NCBI GenBank assembly: GCA_963702155.1
Contig: OY969717.1
Location: forward strand, 1,116,001-1,180,000
Reading direction: 5' to 3'
DNA length: 64,000 nucleotides
Origin: G963702155 sp963702155
Lineage (GTDB): Bacteria > Pseudomonadota > Alphaproteobacteria > Micavibrionales > Micavibrionaceae
Of the stretch, positions 24,092 to 33,958 are shown piece by piece. The translations under genes were made by a program, and so were the position numbers. Position 1 is the first letter of the stretch, and each line of letters begins with the position of its first letter. Below the pieces are notes generated by a model that saw only the letters and a list, made by a program, of their open reading frames with translations, searched no databases and was not told the origin of the DNA.

Positions 24092-24895
24092 TTAACCAAT
24101 TGATTGCTTTGCTTTTTCAATAAGGTCCATAAATTTTTCATTCTGCAAAAGCGCCTCAAAAACCTGATCTGATAATAAAACGCCTGCTTTAGTATCACTA
24201 GGGTAATGAAACCCTGCAATTTCTCTGCGCTCTCCGATACGTTTGGCAAACGCTTTAAAAGCATCCTCTTTAGAAGGATCAAACAACGAAAGTATATTGG
24301 CGACCATTCTGGCTTGCGCAGCATGCCCAGACGGATAGGCCGAATGCTTGGGCACATCGATAGCTGGCATTAAATTCGAGTCAATTTGTGTCGGGCGTGC
24401 GCGTTGGTACTTAAATTTTTCCCTCAATACAAAATACTGAATCTCTTGGTCCGCTATCTGAATAGCAGTATCAACATCAAGACTATTAAACGTTTCAAGC
24501 TTGGATTGCTTAAAAAGCGCCGCCATATAAGGCGCGTCATTTTCTATACTGATAAGGAGTAGCGTTTCCGGATCACGCCGCTCCGCTTGATATTTTTTTA
24601 AAAGCTCGAGTTCAGCCTTGGTTTCATCACTGCTATTTTTGTAAGGCGCCTTCACATCAAATACGGCATCATTACCTAGATATTTTGAACCAACTTTTAG
24701 AATTTCCAGTAGAAACGGATCCCAATCTGATTCTGAAAACTTCAAAGTTTCAATATTTACGGTCTGCGCAGGCATCGTTTGCGCCGAACTCAATTCAAGC
24801 ATATCAGCCTGAGCGTTGACAGCCTTGGATACTGCCCCACTTAATAAAAATGTGGCGGCGCCCAAAGCAAATAATATTTTAAAACGATATTTCAT
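24092..24895 (-). CDS. Exported PAP2-family acid phosphatase inside the ATPase operon
   Basis: A class A nonspecific acid phosphatase-type protein. The three PAP2 motifs are intact: KFKYQRARP (K-x6-RP), PSGH in SAYPSGHAAQAR, and RREIAGFHYPSD (R-x5-H-x3-D), giving the catalytic histidines. A signal peptide starts at MKYRFKILFALGAATFLLSG and ends at about AVNA, so it acts in the periplasm on phosphomonoesters. The ATG at 24895 was preferred to one seven codons earlier because it begins the signal peptide. It is inserted between atpG and atpD, 29 bases after the atpG stop. Confidence 0.9.
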   Translation of the reverse strand: MKYRFKILFALGAATFLLSGAVSKAVNAQADMLELSSAQTMPAQTVNIETLKFSESDWDPFLLEILKVGSKYLGNDAVFDVKAPYKNSSDETKAELELLKKYQAERRDPETLLLISIENDAPYMAALFKQSKLETFNSLDVDTAIQIADQEIQYFVLREKFKYQRARPTQIDSNLMPAIDVPKHSAYPSGHAAQARMVANILSLFDPSKEDAFKAFAKRIGERREIAGFHYPSDTKAGVLLSDQVFEALLQNEKFMDLIEKAKQSIG

Positions 24896-24924
24896 GTTTA
24901 AAAAGGCCTTAGCCATATCAAAGT

Positions 24925-25857
24925 TTAAAGCGCCTCAGCACCGGAAATAATTTCAATCAATTCTTTTGTAATATAGGCCTGTCGCGCACGGTTATAATCC
25001 AGTGTAAGATCATCAATCATATCACCTGCATTACGCGTGGCATTGTCCATCGCCGTCATACGCGCCGCTTGCTCGCCGGCCGCACTATCAAGTAATGCAC
25101 TAAAAATTTGAATGCCAATATTTTTAGGCAGTAACTCACTAAGGATTTCCTCCTCTGAAGGCTCGAAAGAATATGTTGATTGATACCCCTCATCGCTTTG
25201 CTTTTTATACGGCGCTTGGCCTTCTTCGGTCGGGACAAGGCGGTCATCCTCTTCATCAGGCAAATTAAACGGAATTAACTGATGGGCTACCGGTTTTTGT
25301 ATAAGAACTGATTCAAATTCATTGAAAATAAGCTGACATACATCAAAAGTATCATCTTCAAAATGCTCTAGAACATATTGCGTAATTTCGTTTGCATCTG
25401 CATATTCAACACGACGTTTACCCGTCATTTCAACGTAACTTTTCCACAAATAAGGGTTGTATTCACGGCGCATAACGTCTCGAATTTTCTTACCTACCGT
25501 AATAATCGAAACATCTTTACCTGCTTGAAGTAACCCCGAAATCGCCTGACGCGCGGCCTTGATAATGTGCGTATTGAAACCCCCGCAAAGCCCGCGATCT
25601 GCCGACACAATAATAAGAAGATACTTTTGATCCTTGCCCGTTCCAGTTAAAAGTTTTGAATCCACTTCTGAAAGCTGAACATTTTTAGCCACCCGTGATA
25701 AAACCTCCGCCATTGCGTGGGCATAGGGCTGCGCTGCTTCAGCTTGCTCTTGCGCGCGGCGAAGTTTGGAAGCGGCAACCATTTTCATGGCAGATGTAAT
25801 TTTCTTCGTAGATTTGACCGATTTAATGCGATCACGATAATCTCGTAAACTAGGCAT
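24925..25857 (-). CDS. atpG: ATP synthase F1 gamma subunit
   Basis: The rotor shaft of F1. The N-terminal helix MPSLRDYRDRIKSVKSTKKI and the C-terminal helix (MTAMDNATRNAGDMIDDLTL, then YNRARQAYITKELIEI) are the classic ends. The middle Rossmann part has DRGLCGGFN. At 310 residues it is somewhat longer than the usual 285-295, owing to an acidic and Gln-rich insertion near residues 195-225 (DEEDDRLVPTEEGQAP). It lies 92 bases after atpA. Confidence 0.97.
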   Translation of the reverse strand: MPSLRDYRDRIKSVKSTKKITSAMKMVAASKLRRAQEQAEAAQPYAHAMAEVLSRVAKNVQLSEVDSKLLTGTGKDQKYLLIIVSADRGLCGGFNTHIIKAARQAISGLLQAGKDVSIITVGKKIRDVMRREYNPYLWKSYVEMTGKRRVEYADANEITQYVLEHFEDDTFDVCQLIFNEFESVLIQKPVAHQLIPFNLPDEEDDRLVPTEEGQAPYKKQSDEGYQSTYSFEPSEEEILSELLPKNIGIQIFSALLDSAAGEQAARMTAMDNATRNAGDMIDDLTLDYNRARQAYITKELIEIISGAEAL

Positions 25858-25949
25858 AGTATAAATTAAGCTCCGATATAATCTTCAAATAATCAAACGA
25901 TTTACGCTCTAAAGTATCAATTTAAAAACCGCATTTTTAAAGTGCCACA

Positions 25950-27497
25950 TTAAGCGGCTTGCTTTTCGCCGGTGAATGTACGTGTAAATTGATCCAGATA
26001 ATTATGCATTTTGCCATCTGTATGCTCATCAATTTTCTTTTCATCACGGATCGTATCCAGAATATCACGGGCGGTTGCACGAATATCTTCTAACAAGCGA
26101 TGCTCATATTCTTCCACATGCTCAAGCTCCACATTATCAAGATAGCCCTTTGTACCTGCAAAAATCACAAAAACCTGTTCCTCAACTGCGAGCGGGGAAT
26201 ATTGCGGCTGCTTCAAAAGTCGTGTCAAACGGGCCCCGCGAGCAAGTAATTTTTGTGTTGATGGATCAAGATCGGATGCAAATTGCGCAAAAGCTTCCAT
26301 CTCGCGATATTGAGCCAATTCAAGCTTAATCGTACCTGCAACCTGCTTCATCGCCTTGATTTGTGCGGCAGATCCAACACGCGAAACCGAAGCACCAACA
26401 TCAATCGCTGGACGAATACCCTTATAGAACAAACCGGCCTCAAGAAAAATCTGCCCATCAGTAATAGAAATAACATTGGTCGGAATATACGCGGATATAT
26501 CGCCGCCCTGTGTTTCAATAATTGGAAGAGCAGTCAAAGAACCAGAACCCGCGGCCTCACCCATTTTTGCGGCACGCTCAAGCAAGCGGGAGTGAATATA
26601 GAAAACATCACCAGGATACGCTTCACGACCAGGCGGGCGGCGCAAAAGCAAAGACATCTGACGATACGCAACGGCTTGCTTTGATAAATCATCGTATATA
26701 GCAAGCGCGTGCAAGCCGTTATCACGGAAATATTCACCCATTGCACAACCTGTATAAGGTGCCAAAAACTGCATTGGTGCGGGGTCGGACGCGGTCGCGG
26801 CAACAATAATGGAATACTCCATCGCGCCTTGCTCTTCCAGCTCTTTAACAAGCTGAGCAACGGTAGAGCGTTTCTGCCCGATAGACACATATATACAATA
26901 AAGATGTTTTTTTTCATCTTCGTCTTTGTTGATTTCGCGCTGATTTATAATCGTATCCACGGCAACGGCGGTTTTACCTGTCTGACGATCACCAATAATA
27001 AGCTCACGCTGCCCGCGACCAATCGGCACTAGCGCATCAACGGCTTTTAAACCAGTCTGCATTGGCTCATGCACAGATGTCCGCGGAATGATGCCTGGCG
27101 CCTTCAATTCAACACGGCGCATTTCCTTGGCTTTTAAAGGCCCTTTACCATCAATAGGATTACCAAGCCCGTCAACCACACGGCCAAGCAGTTCCTTACC
27201 AATCGGCACTTCAACGATATCACCGGTACGGCGCACAATATCGCCCTCTTTAATTTCACGGTCACTACCAAAAATAACGATACCGACATTATCCGCTTCC
27301 AGATTAAGCGCCATGCCCTTAATACCGTTTGGAAACTCGACCATTTCACCGGCTTGCACCTGATCAAGACCATAAACACGGGCAACCCCGTCTCCAACGG
27401 ATAAAACTTGCCCGATCTCGGCGACATCTGCTTGCTTACCAAAATCGGTAATTTGTTTTTTTAGAATATCCGAGATTTCTGCTGCTTTAATTTCCAT
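25950..27497 (-). CDS. atpA: ATP synthase F1 alpha subunit
   Basis: The regulatory nucleotide-binding subunit of F1. It starts with EISDILKKQITDFG, typical of alpha; the P-loop GDRQTGKT is at about 170, and the signature PAIDVGASVSRVGSAAQ is present. The length of 515 residues is normal. It follows atpH by 69 bases in the conserved order delta-alpha-gamma-beta-epsilon. Confidence 0.98.
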   Translation of the reverse strand: MEIKAAEISDILKKQITDFGKQADVAEIGQVLSVGDGVARVYGLDQVQAGEMVEFPNGIKGMALNLEADNVGIVIFGSDREIKEGDIVRRTGDIVEVPIGKELLGRVVDGLGNPIDGKGPLKAKEMRRVELKAPGIIPRTSVHEPMQTGLKAVDALVPIGRGQRELIIGDRQTGKTAVAVDTIINQREINKDEDEKKHLYCIYVSIGQKRSTVAQLVKELEEQGAMEYSIIVAATASDPAPMQFLAPYTGCAMGEYFRDNGLHALAIYDDLSKQAVAYRQMSLLLRRPPGREAYPGDVFYIHSRLLERAAKMGEAAGSGSLTALPIIETQGGDISAYIPTNVISITDGQIFLEAGLFYKGIRPAIDVGASVSRVGSAAQIKAMKQVAGTIKLELAQYREMEAFAQFASDLDPSTQKLLARGARLTRLLKQPQYSPLAVEEQVFVIFAGTKGYLDNVELEHVEEYEHRLLEDIRATARDILDTIRDEKKIDEHTDGKMHNYLDQFTRTFTGEKQAA

Positions 27498-27566
27498 GGT
27501 AGTCCTCTTATTTAAAAAAGTTTTTTTTAACTTGTTCTAGTGTTTTAAACGTTACAAAAAAAATGC

Positions 27567-28154
27567 TTAAGCCGCTTGTTGTTCTGGGTCTGTCTGCTTT
27601 TTCATATCGGCCTTTAATCGCTCAAGCTTACGCGCAATGGAGTCATCAATCATATAAGACCCGACCGTTACAATCATCCCACCCAAAATAGAAGGATCAA
27701 CCTTCTCGTTTAATTTAACATTGCCTCCCGTGGATTTCTCCAAAACAGACATCAATTCTTTTCTTTGGGCATCCGTTAAGTCTTGCGCAACCTTAACATC
27801 GACGGTCATTTCACCGCGGCGTTTTGATGCTTGATCCAGATAAGCGGCAACTACCTGCTCAATCATATCAAGACGCCCGTTATCGGCCAATACACCTAAA
27901 AAGCTCTTGCTTGTATCTTCAAATTTTGCCTTATCCGCAATCGCAAGAATGGCGTTTTTTTGCTCTTGCGCATCAATGAGCGGCGAATGAAGCGCCATTG
28001 ACAAATCTTTTGACTGCGCAATCATATTTTCTAAATCTAGCAGATTTTTTTCAACCGCCTCAACGGCCCCCGCCTTTTCAGCCAAATCCATCAAAGCCCC
28101 TGCATAACGGGATGCGACAATCGAAAAACCTTTTGCTGAAATGGCCACTGGCAA
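27567..28154 (-). CDS. atpH: ATP synthase F1 delta subunit
   Basis: The delta subunit joins F1 to the peripheral stalk. The N-terminal helical domain (VASRYAGALMDLAEKAGAVE) and the conserved C-terminal motif (VDPSILGGMIVTVGSYMIDD, then SIARKLERLK) are clear. The length of 195 residues is normal with a short N-terminal extension. It is the first gene of the operon; the 159 bases upstream (28155-28313) should hold the promoter, but no consensus -35/-10 pair stands out. Confidence 0.96.
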   Translation of the reverse strand: MPVAISAKGFSIVASRYAGALMDLAEKAGAVEAVEKNLLDLENMIAQSKDLSMALHSPLIDAQEQKNAILAIADKAKFEDTSKSFLGVLADNGRLDMIEQVVAAYLDQASKRRGEMTVDVKVAQDLTDAQRKELMSVLEKSTGGNVKLNEKVDPSILGGMIVTVGSYMIDDSIARKLERLKADMKKQTDPEQQAA

Positions 28155-28313
28155 TATATCCTGCTCGTCAAATTTAAAATGGTTTTTTTGGTTACACGCA
28201 ACGATTTAGCATAGCAAAATCAACCTTGCAACCCTTGAAAACACTTATCGTTCCTTCTTAGCGCGTTATCCGCAAAAAATATAGACAAAAAAGGTACTTT
28301 ATTACTATTTTTT

Positions 28314-29183
28314 TTAATTATATAGCCCCTGAAACACTGGTGCGAAAAGTTGAAAATCCATAAAACCAAAGCGCTCAGGGCTAAAATACATCGCTATCAC
28401 GGTAAATAAGGTCAGATGAGCAACATAAAAAATAAGCGTATATCGACCAAGTGCTTTTAAACAAAAAGAAAACGGCACAAAAAACGAATTTCTAAATAAG
28501 TTTTTCGGTAAAGTATATCGATTAAACACATAAAAAATAAGCGCAAGCAAACCCATACCGCCCATAAAAAACCAAAACTGAATAGCAGTGATGCCACCCA
28601 TAAATATGACTTGCTGTAAAACATATGCCCCAATGCTAGAGACTTTAAATACGGCGACCGCCATTTTATCAATAAAACTTTTGTGGCGATCTATATACCC
28701 CCAGATTACAAATAAAATGCCGATCGTTCCATATTCGGCAAGGGCCGAGGTGTGAAAGCCAAACAGAAAAAGCAAAAAAAACATACCCGCTAAAGTTTGC
28801 CGCGTACGCAGAGCGCGCAAAGCAATACTGTCTATAAAAATACGCGAGATGGCTAAAGTCATTAAAATGGAGACCGGAAAGAGATAACCCCCAGAAAATG
28901 CGCTGACTCCAAATAAAAAGAATGCGCCGCCCCACCACAAAAAAGGCACATGCCGGGCGCGTGCATATCCGATCAAATAAAACCAGACAGGGACAGATAA
29001 ACGCCCGATAACACGAAGCCATAATTCATCCGGTAAAAAAAAATAACCTATATGATCAATGACCATCAGGATCAAAGCAAGGCTCTTTAAAAGGTCATAT
29101 CCAGTTAGGTGATTGGGATATGCGCGCCCTGTCACGCTAAAAAAACGGTAATCTTTACTACTTGTGGGAAGGTCGGATTGCAT
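28314..29183 (-). CDS. TraX-family integral membrane protein
   Basis: The protein has 289 residues and about eight hydrophobic helices. The start of the membrane domain (GYDLLKSLALILMVIDHIGY, then FFLPDELWLRVIGRLSVPVW) matches the TraX family, named for the F-plasmid protein that N-acetylates pilin; chromosomal members have unknown substrates and resemble membrane acyltransferases. The conserved acidic-His pair is the DHIG motif. It is a paralog of the gene at 30697, and the two flank a membrane-bound spermidine-synthase-like gene. No conjugation gene is near, so a pilin role is unlikely. Confidence 0.85.
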   Translation of the reverse strand: MQSDLPTSSKDYRFFSVTGRAYPNHLTGYDLLKSLALILMVIDHIGYFFLPDELWLRVIGRLSVPVWFYLIGYARARHVPFLWWGGAFFLFGVSAFSGGYLFPVSILMTLAISRIFIDSIALRALRTRQTLAGMFFLLFLFGFHTSALAEYGTIGILFVIWGYIDRHKSFIDKMAVAVFKVSSIGAYVLQQVIFMGGITAIQFWFFMGGMGLLALIFYVFNRYTLPKNLFRNSFFVPFSFCLKALGRYTLIFYVAHLTLFTVIAMYFSPERFGFMDFQLFAPVFQGLYN

Positions 29184-29258
29184 TTACTCTTAATAGCATA
29201 TTTTTCAAATAATCATCCAAATGATTTTATTTAAAACCCGAATTTAGAGCCAAAATAC

Positions 29259-30683
29259 ATGAAAAAATTCGACAACGCTTTTCCTTTATTCGCTATCATT
29301 TTATTGGAAGGTTTTGTCGTTTTATCCTCTGAGCTGGTCGCCATTCGCCAAAGCATCTCTTTTGTAGGGAGCGGCACAGATACAGTGTCTATCATTATTG
29401 CCGCTGTGTTAATGCCATTGGCTTTTGGCTACCATTATGGCGGAAAATATGTTGCTGAGAATAAAAAAAATCATAAAAAAACTATCCGGAAAAAATTGAT
29501 ACAAAACATTGTAATTTCAATGCCTTTCTTGCTATGTGCACTTTCTTATATAATCCTAGATAAATTTTTTCTAACGCTTACAGATATGGGAATAAAACAC
29601 CGCCTCCTCCAGACTTCAATATTTGCAGGTTTGTTTTTATTAACACCCGTATTTTTACTCGGTCAAACAATCCCCCTCATAACCAATTACTTCAAGCATT
29701 ACGATCTTTCCGTAATCACCGGAAAAATTTTGTTTTATTCAACCATAGGCTCATTTATGGGCGCCATATTTACAACCCTCGTTTTGATGGCATGGATTGG
29801 TGTAAATAATACGATTATCGTTATTTTTATTGTAATGCTAATACTTGTAGTGATTTTAAGTCGCAAAATCGTATCGCCCTTAACATTGGCAGCAACCGCA
29901 TTCACAATCATCGCCATAATCATAAATTCTGATTATATAATGCGCTATAACAACATTTTGGAGAGCAATCTTTATAATACAATCAGTATATTAGATCAGG
30001 AGAATGCGGGCACACGCCATTTAATTTTAAACAAAAATCCGTCTTCTAAATATGGTGATAATAGACGAAAATATTATTATATAGAATTTGCGGAACACCA
30101 TATTTTAAAACCTATTCAAAATATAAATCCGCCTAAAGATATTCTTGTTATAGGCGCGGGCGCATTTACGTTTGGCAGCGAAGATAAAACAAATATTTAT
30201 GATTTTGTTGATATAGACAAAAGGCTTAAACCCATCGCCGAACAACATATATTAAAGCGAAAGCTGCATGATAACGTAACATTTCACGCAAAACCTGCAC
30301 GCGCTTTTTTGAGTCAGAACAATAAAACGTATGATGTTATTTTACTAGATACATATTTCGGTAAAATGACAGTTCCAGAAACATTAATTACACAGCAGTT
30401 TTTCAAGACTATAAAAAAACGCTTGAATAACAACGGGATATTAGCAATAAACATTGTAGCCTCCCCCAATTTTTTAGACGCCTATAGCCGCAATATTGAC
30501 AATACGATACGAAGCGTTTACCCACATGTGTCCCGAATTGTTATTCGGGGTAACTATGATTTATGGAGCACAGACCCGACAAGTTTAGTAAACGCAGTAT
30601 ATTTATATAGAAAAGAAGAAAAAGAAAGCGCGCGTAATATTTATACAGATAATTTAAATCGCTCCTTTATTGATAGGCCATAG
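29259..30683 (+). CDS. Membrane protein with C-terminal spermidine-synthase-like domain
   Basis: Residues 5-230 contain about seven transmembrane helices beginning with PLFAIILLEGFVVLSSELVA, the start typical of fused transporter/spermidine synthase proteins. Residues 270-460 resemble the aminopropyltransferase Rossmann fold: a glycine motif DILVIGAGAFTFGSED, acidic FVDIDKRLKPIAEQH, and YDVILLDTYFG with the usual catalytic Asp region. True substrate and activity are unknown for such fused proteins; the DAF.G motif of polyamine enzymes reads LLDTYFG here, so polyamine synthesis should not be assumed. It is divergent from one TraX gene by 75 bases and convergent with the other. Confidence 0.8.
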   Translation: MKKFDNAFPLFAIILLEGFVVLSSELVAIRQSISFVGSGTDTVSIIIAAVLMPLAFGYHYGGKYVAENKKNHKKTIRKKLIQNIVISMPFLLCALSYIILDKFFLTLTDMGIKHRLLQTSIFAGLFLLTPVFLLGQTIPLITNYFKHYDLSVITGKILFYSTIGSFMGAIFTTLVLMAWIGVNNTIIVIFIVMLILVVILSRKIVSPLTLAATAFTIIAIIINSDYIMRYNNILESNLYNTISILDQENAGTRHLILNKNPSSKYGDNRRKYYYIEFAEHHILKPIQNINPPKDILVIGAGAFTFGSEDKTNIYDFVDIDKRLKPIAEQHILKRKLHDNVTFHAKPARAFLSQNNKTYDVILLDTYFGKMTVPETLITQQFFKTIKKRLNNNGILAINIVASPNFLDAYSRNIDNTIRSVYPHVSRIVIRGNYDLWSTDPTSLVNAVYLYRKEEKESARNIYTDNLNRSFIDRP

Positions 30684-30696
30684 TCATGAGACAGAA

Positions 30697-31533
30697 TTAC
30701 AACCAGCGCCATTCAAAAAGCTCCATACTTGGGTAGCCCATCATATGCGCTATAATTTTGAATATAATGATGTGAACAATATAAATTTCCAATGTCCATC
30801 GCCCGCCGAATTTAAGCACATGAGAGATGACCGGAATCTGCGACAAGGAATCAGAAACATTAGATAACGGCCTGAAATATTGTAATTTATAAAACACAAA
30901 TGAAACCGCTATAGTCATAAAAATGTTCTGCGGCACATTAAAGCCAAACGTAAAAGCAGGCCACATAATATAAAGCCCCGCGGCAAAAAACGTAAAATAC
31001 GTCAAAAATTCCGGAGAGTATTTCTTTTCTTTAACTGTTATTTTATTTTCGCGCTTATGCGTATCGTATAAATGGCGTGAAATATATCCCATAAGGGCAA
31101 CAACCATACCGATTATGCCATAATCAGTTAAAACATTGGTTGGCAAGATAAGTGCAAGAATAATAACCAGCCCCTCCATCCAATGTTTTTTATTATCTAA
31201 ATACCGCTGCACCACCCAATCAAGACTGATCCGGATAAGCACCATATTAATCAATATGTTGGTCGGAAATAGTGTCGGGCCAATTACAAAAGAAAATAAA
31301 ACAAGAAAACCCCCGCCCCCCCATAACTTTGGCGGTATGTCACGGCTTCGCGCATACCCAAGCAAAAACAGCCATATCGGCGCCGACATGCGCCCCACCG
31401 CCCGCCACCAGTAAGCATCAGGAAAAAAATAAAACCCGATATGATCCACAATCATCAAAATTAACGCCGCCGTCTTCCATACATCATAAGACGTTACTGT
31501 ATCAGGGAATATCGATCTATTTTTTAAGGACAT
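30697..31533 (-). CDS. TraX-family integral membrane protein, second copy
   Basis: The protein has 278 residues, paralogous to the protein at 28314: SYDVWKTAALILMIVDHIGF, then YFFPDAYWWRAVGRMSAPIW aligns with its partner without gaps, including the DHIG motif. The multiple hydrophobic helices place it in the inner membrane. Its stop lies 13 bases from the stop of the spermidine-synthase-like gene. The duplicated pair around that gene suggests a joint function, perhaps modification of an envelope polymer, but this is inference. Confidence 0.85.
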   Translation of the reverse strand: MSLKNRSIFPDTVTSYDVWKTAALILMIVDHIGFYFFPDAYWWRAVGRMSAPIWLFLLGYARSRDIPPKLWGGGGFLVLFSFVIGPTLFPTNILINMVLIRISLDWVVQRYLDNKKHWMEGLVIILALILPTNVLTDYGIIGMVVALMGYISRHLYDTHKRENKITVKEKKYSPEFLTYFTFFAAGLYIMWPAFTFGFNVPQNIFMTIAVSFVFYKLQYFRPLSNVSDSLSQIPVISHVLKFGGRWTLEIYIVHIIIFKIIAHMMGYPSMELFEWRWL

Positions 31534-31600
31534 AGTAAAAGATATTAAACATCATTTTGAACTGTGTCGAGATACCTCTAAAAAAATACAAAAGTGTATA

Positions 31601-31616
31601 AAACCGCTAGCGGTTT
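31601..31616 (-). terminator. Probable priA terminator hairpin
   Basis: AAACCGCTAGCGGTTT is a perfect palindrome 38 bases after the priA stop, forming a short hairpin (AAACCG/CGGTTT, loop CTAG). Short T-runs follow on both strands (TTTTAT on the minus strand). Confidence 0.65.
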
Positions 31617-31654
31617 AGTTTTGGCCAAGGCGCGGCAAATGATGAATTGCTAGA

Positions 31655-33901
31655 CTACATAAAAGATTGCGGATCTATATCTATATATACCCTTATCGTC
31701 GATGGCACTTTGAATTGTCCAATCCATACCGAGATCGCGCGCTGAATATTAACGCTTTTATCCGCACGCACCAATAATCGGTAACGATATTTCCCGCGAA
31801 GCCGCGCAAAGGGCGCGGGCGCAGGCCCAAGCGTTTGTATAAATTTTCCGTCTTCGGTCTGCCCTTGCGGCGCGATTTTGCCCATTTCCCTTGCTAAGTC
31901 TTTGACGGCGCCCTCATCTCGCCCAGATAAAATAATACCTGCAAGCCGCGCGTAAGGCGGCATCTGTGCCTGCTCGCGCTCAAAAGCTTCAGTCTCTAAA
32001 AACTGATCCCGCCCGCCATTGGCCAGCGCTTTCATAATACGGTGATCAGGCATAAAGCTTTGCAAATATACATGCCCTTGAAGCGACTCCCGTCCCGCCC
32101 GGCCTGAAACTTGATGTAAGAGCTGATACGTCCGCTCCGCCCCGCGCAGCTCCCCGCCCTGTAAACCTAAATCGGCATCAATTACCCCGACCAGAGTTAG
32201 GTTCGGGAAATGATGCCCTTTGGCAATAATCTGCGTACCGACCACAATATCATACTTATGATCTCTAATATCGGTAAGCATTGTTTTAAGCTTTTCGTTA
32301 TCATCCGCCGTATCGCTGGCCAAAATACAGATCCGCGCATCGGGGAAATACGCCTTGGCTTCTTCATAAATCCGCTCCACCCCCGGCCCGCAAGCCGCCA
32401 GAGAATCTTTGTCTCCACAAGATGGGCAGTCTTCTGGCACGCCCTGATGATACCCGCAATGATGGCATTGTAAATTTTCGGCTCTATACGACCGATGCTC
32501 AACCAACCACGCCGTGCAGCGCGGGCATTCAAACCGGTGACCGCACGTCCGGCATAGTGTAAGGGGTGCATAGCCCCGCCGGTTTAAAAACAATAAAACC
32601 TGCTCACCGCGCTCAACCGTTTTGATAATCGCATTTTTAAGCGGTGGTGAAATAAAATGCTGACGTTCCGGCTTATCTACGCGCATGTCAATAATGCTAA
32701 TTTCCGGCAAAGTCGCCCCGCCAAATCGCGCGGGTAAATGCAAATGCTCATACCGCCCGTTCCATGCATTAAAAACCGTTTCCAATGAAGGTGTAGCGGA
32801 TACAAGAACAATCGGAATTTTACCCAAATTCGCCCGCACCACCGCCATATCCCGCGCGTGATAAATAACATTATCTTCCTGTTTATAGGCGGGGTCATGT
32901 TCTTCATCCACGACAATAAGACCCAGATCGGCATAAGGCAGGAACAGCGCAGAGCGCGCCCCAACGATCACTTTTGTATCTCCGCGCATAACGCCGCGCC
33001 ATGTCCGCCGGCGCTGTGCAGGTGTTAAATGCGAATGCCATAAAGCAGGCGCACACCCGAAACGCTTTTTAAAACGATCCATAAACGCATTGGAAAGCGC
33101 AATCTCCGGTAACAAGATTAAAACTTGCCGCCCTTTTTTGAGCGCGGCCGCCACGGCTTCAAAATAAACTTCCGTCTTCCCTGCCCCCGTAACACCGTCA
33201 AGCAAACTCGCATGAAACGCACCGCTTTTCACATGATCAACCAGCGTATCCGCCACCGCATCCTGTATCTCGGATAATGCCGCCCCCTCTCGATATGGGT
33301 CTGGCTTTCGGCACGGCGCGGCATTTTTAATCTCTACAGATTGAAGCCATCCTTTATCCGCCATACTTTTAACAACGCCGGATGAGCACCCCGCCGCTTC
33401 CGCTATGTCCGCTGCCCTGCGCGCTTGTCCATCCGACAAAACCTCCAAAACTGCGCGCCTTTGCAGGGTAAGGGACTTGACCGCGCTCTCACTCAAATCC
33501 ATCGCGCGATACGCCGTAAATCCCTTGCTTTCTTCCAACCCCTTCGGCGCGCTCAACGCCATTTTCAAAACCTGCCCGCGCGGAGTCATGGTGTAATCGG
33601 CAACCCAATCAATAAAACGCCGATGCACATCCGCCATTGGCAAAGCATCAAACTTGGAAATAACAGATTTCATTTTTTTCAAAGATACATCACCGGCTGC
33701 CTCACCCCAGACAACGCCTATGACTTCGCGCCCCCCCAGCGGCACCAAAACATAATCCCCTGCGACGACGTATATATCCTCCGGCACGACATAATCATAT
33801 GCCTTATCCACCGGATACGGCACCAAAACCGCCATAGTTTTCCCGTGCCATTCAGGTTTATTAACCGATTGTAGTTCTTTTTCTTGAAAAAGTGTGTCCA
33901 T
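31655..33901 (-). CDS. priA: Primosomal replication restart helicase PriA
   Basis: PriA recognises stalled forks and reloads the replicative helicase. Walker A GVTGAGKT is near residue 236-243, the DEEH box is in LIVVDEEHDPAYKQ, and the zinc-binding region has four CxxC pairs (CRTCGHRFECPRC and CHHCGYHQGVPEDCPSC). The N-terminal DNA-binding part is seen in VLVPYPVDKAYDYVVPEDI. The length is about 748 residues, in the normal range. An upstream GTG at 33910 is an alternative start with AAAGG 12 bases ahead of it. It is divergent from the transaldolase-like gene, with start codons under 60 bases apart. Confidence 0.97.
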   Translation of the reverse strand: MDTLFQEKELQSVNKPEWHGKTMAVLVPYPVDKAYDYVVPEDIYVVAGDYVLVPLGGREVIGVVWGEAAGDVSLKKMKSVISKFDALPMADVHRRFIDWVADYTMTPRGQVLKMALSAPKGLEESKGFTAYRAMDLSESAVKSLTLQRRAVLEVLSDGQARRAADIAEAAGCSSGVVKSMADKGWLQSVEIKNAAPCRKPDPYREGAALSEIQDAVADTLVDHVKSGAFHASLLDGVTGAGKTEVYFEAVAAALKKGRQVLILLPEIALSNAFMDRFKKRFGCAPALWHSHLTPAQRRRTWRGVMRGDTKVIVGARSALFLPYADLGLIVVDEEHDPAYKQEDNVIYHARDMAVVRANLGKIPIVLVSATPSLETVFNAWNGRYEHLHLPARFGGATLPEISIIDMRVDKPERQHFISPPLKNAIIKTVERGEQVLLFLNRRGYAPLTLCRTCGHRFECPRCTAWLVEHRSYRAENLQCHHCGYHQGVPEDCPSCGDKDSLAACGPGVERIYEEAKAYFPDARICILASDTADDNEKLKTMLTDIRDHKYDIVVGTQIIAKGHHFPNLTLVGVIDADLGLQGGELRGAERTYQLLHQVSGRAGRESLQGHVYLQSFMPDHRIMKALANGGRDQFLETEAFEREQAQMPPYARLAGIILSGRDEGAVKDLAREMGKIAPQGQTEDGKFIQTLGPAPAPFARLRGKYRYRLLVRADKSVNIQRAISVWIGQFKVPSTIRVYIDIDPQSFM

Positions 33902-33958
33902 TTGATACACATCATATGTGCCTTTAAATTAAAAACCAAAGTAAAACAGGACATCAGA

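Noticed and set aside
33884..33958. N-terminal extension of the transaldolase-like protein
   Set aside because: The family begins at MKFFVDT, which has CAGGA at the right spacing; the upstream codons overlap the priA start region.
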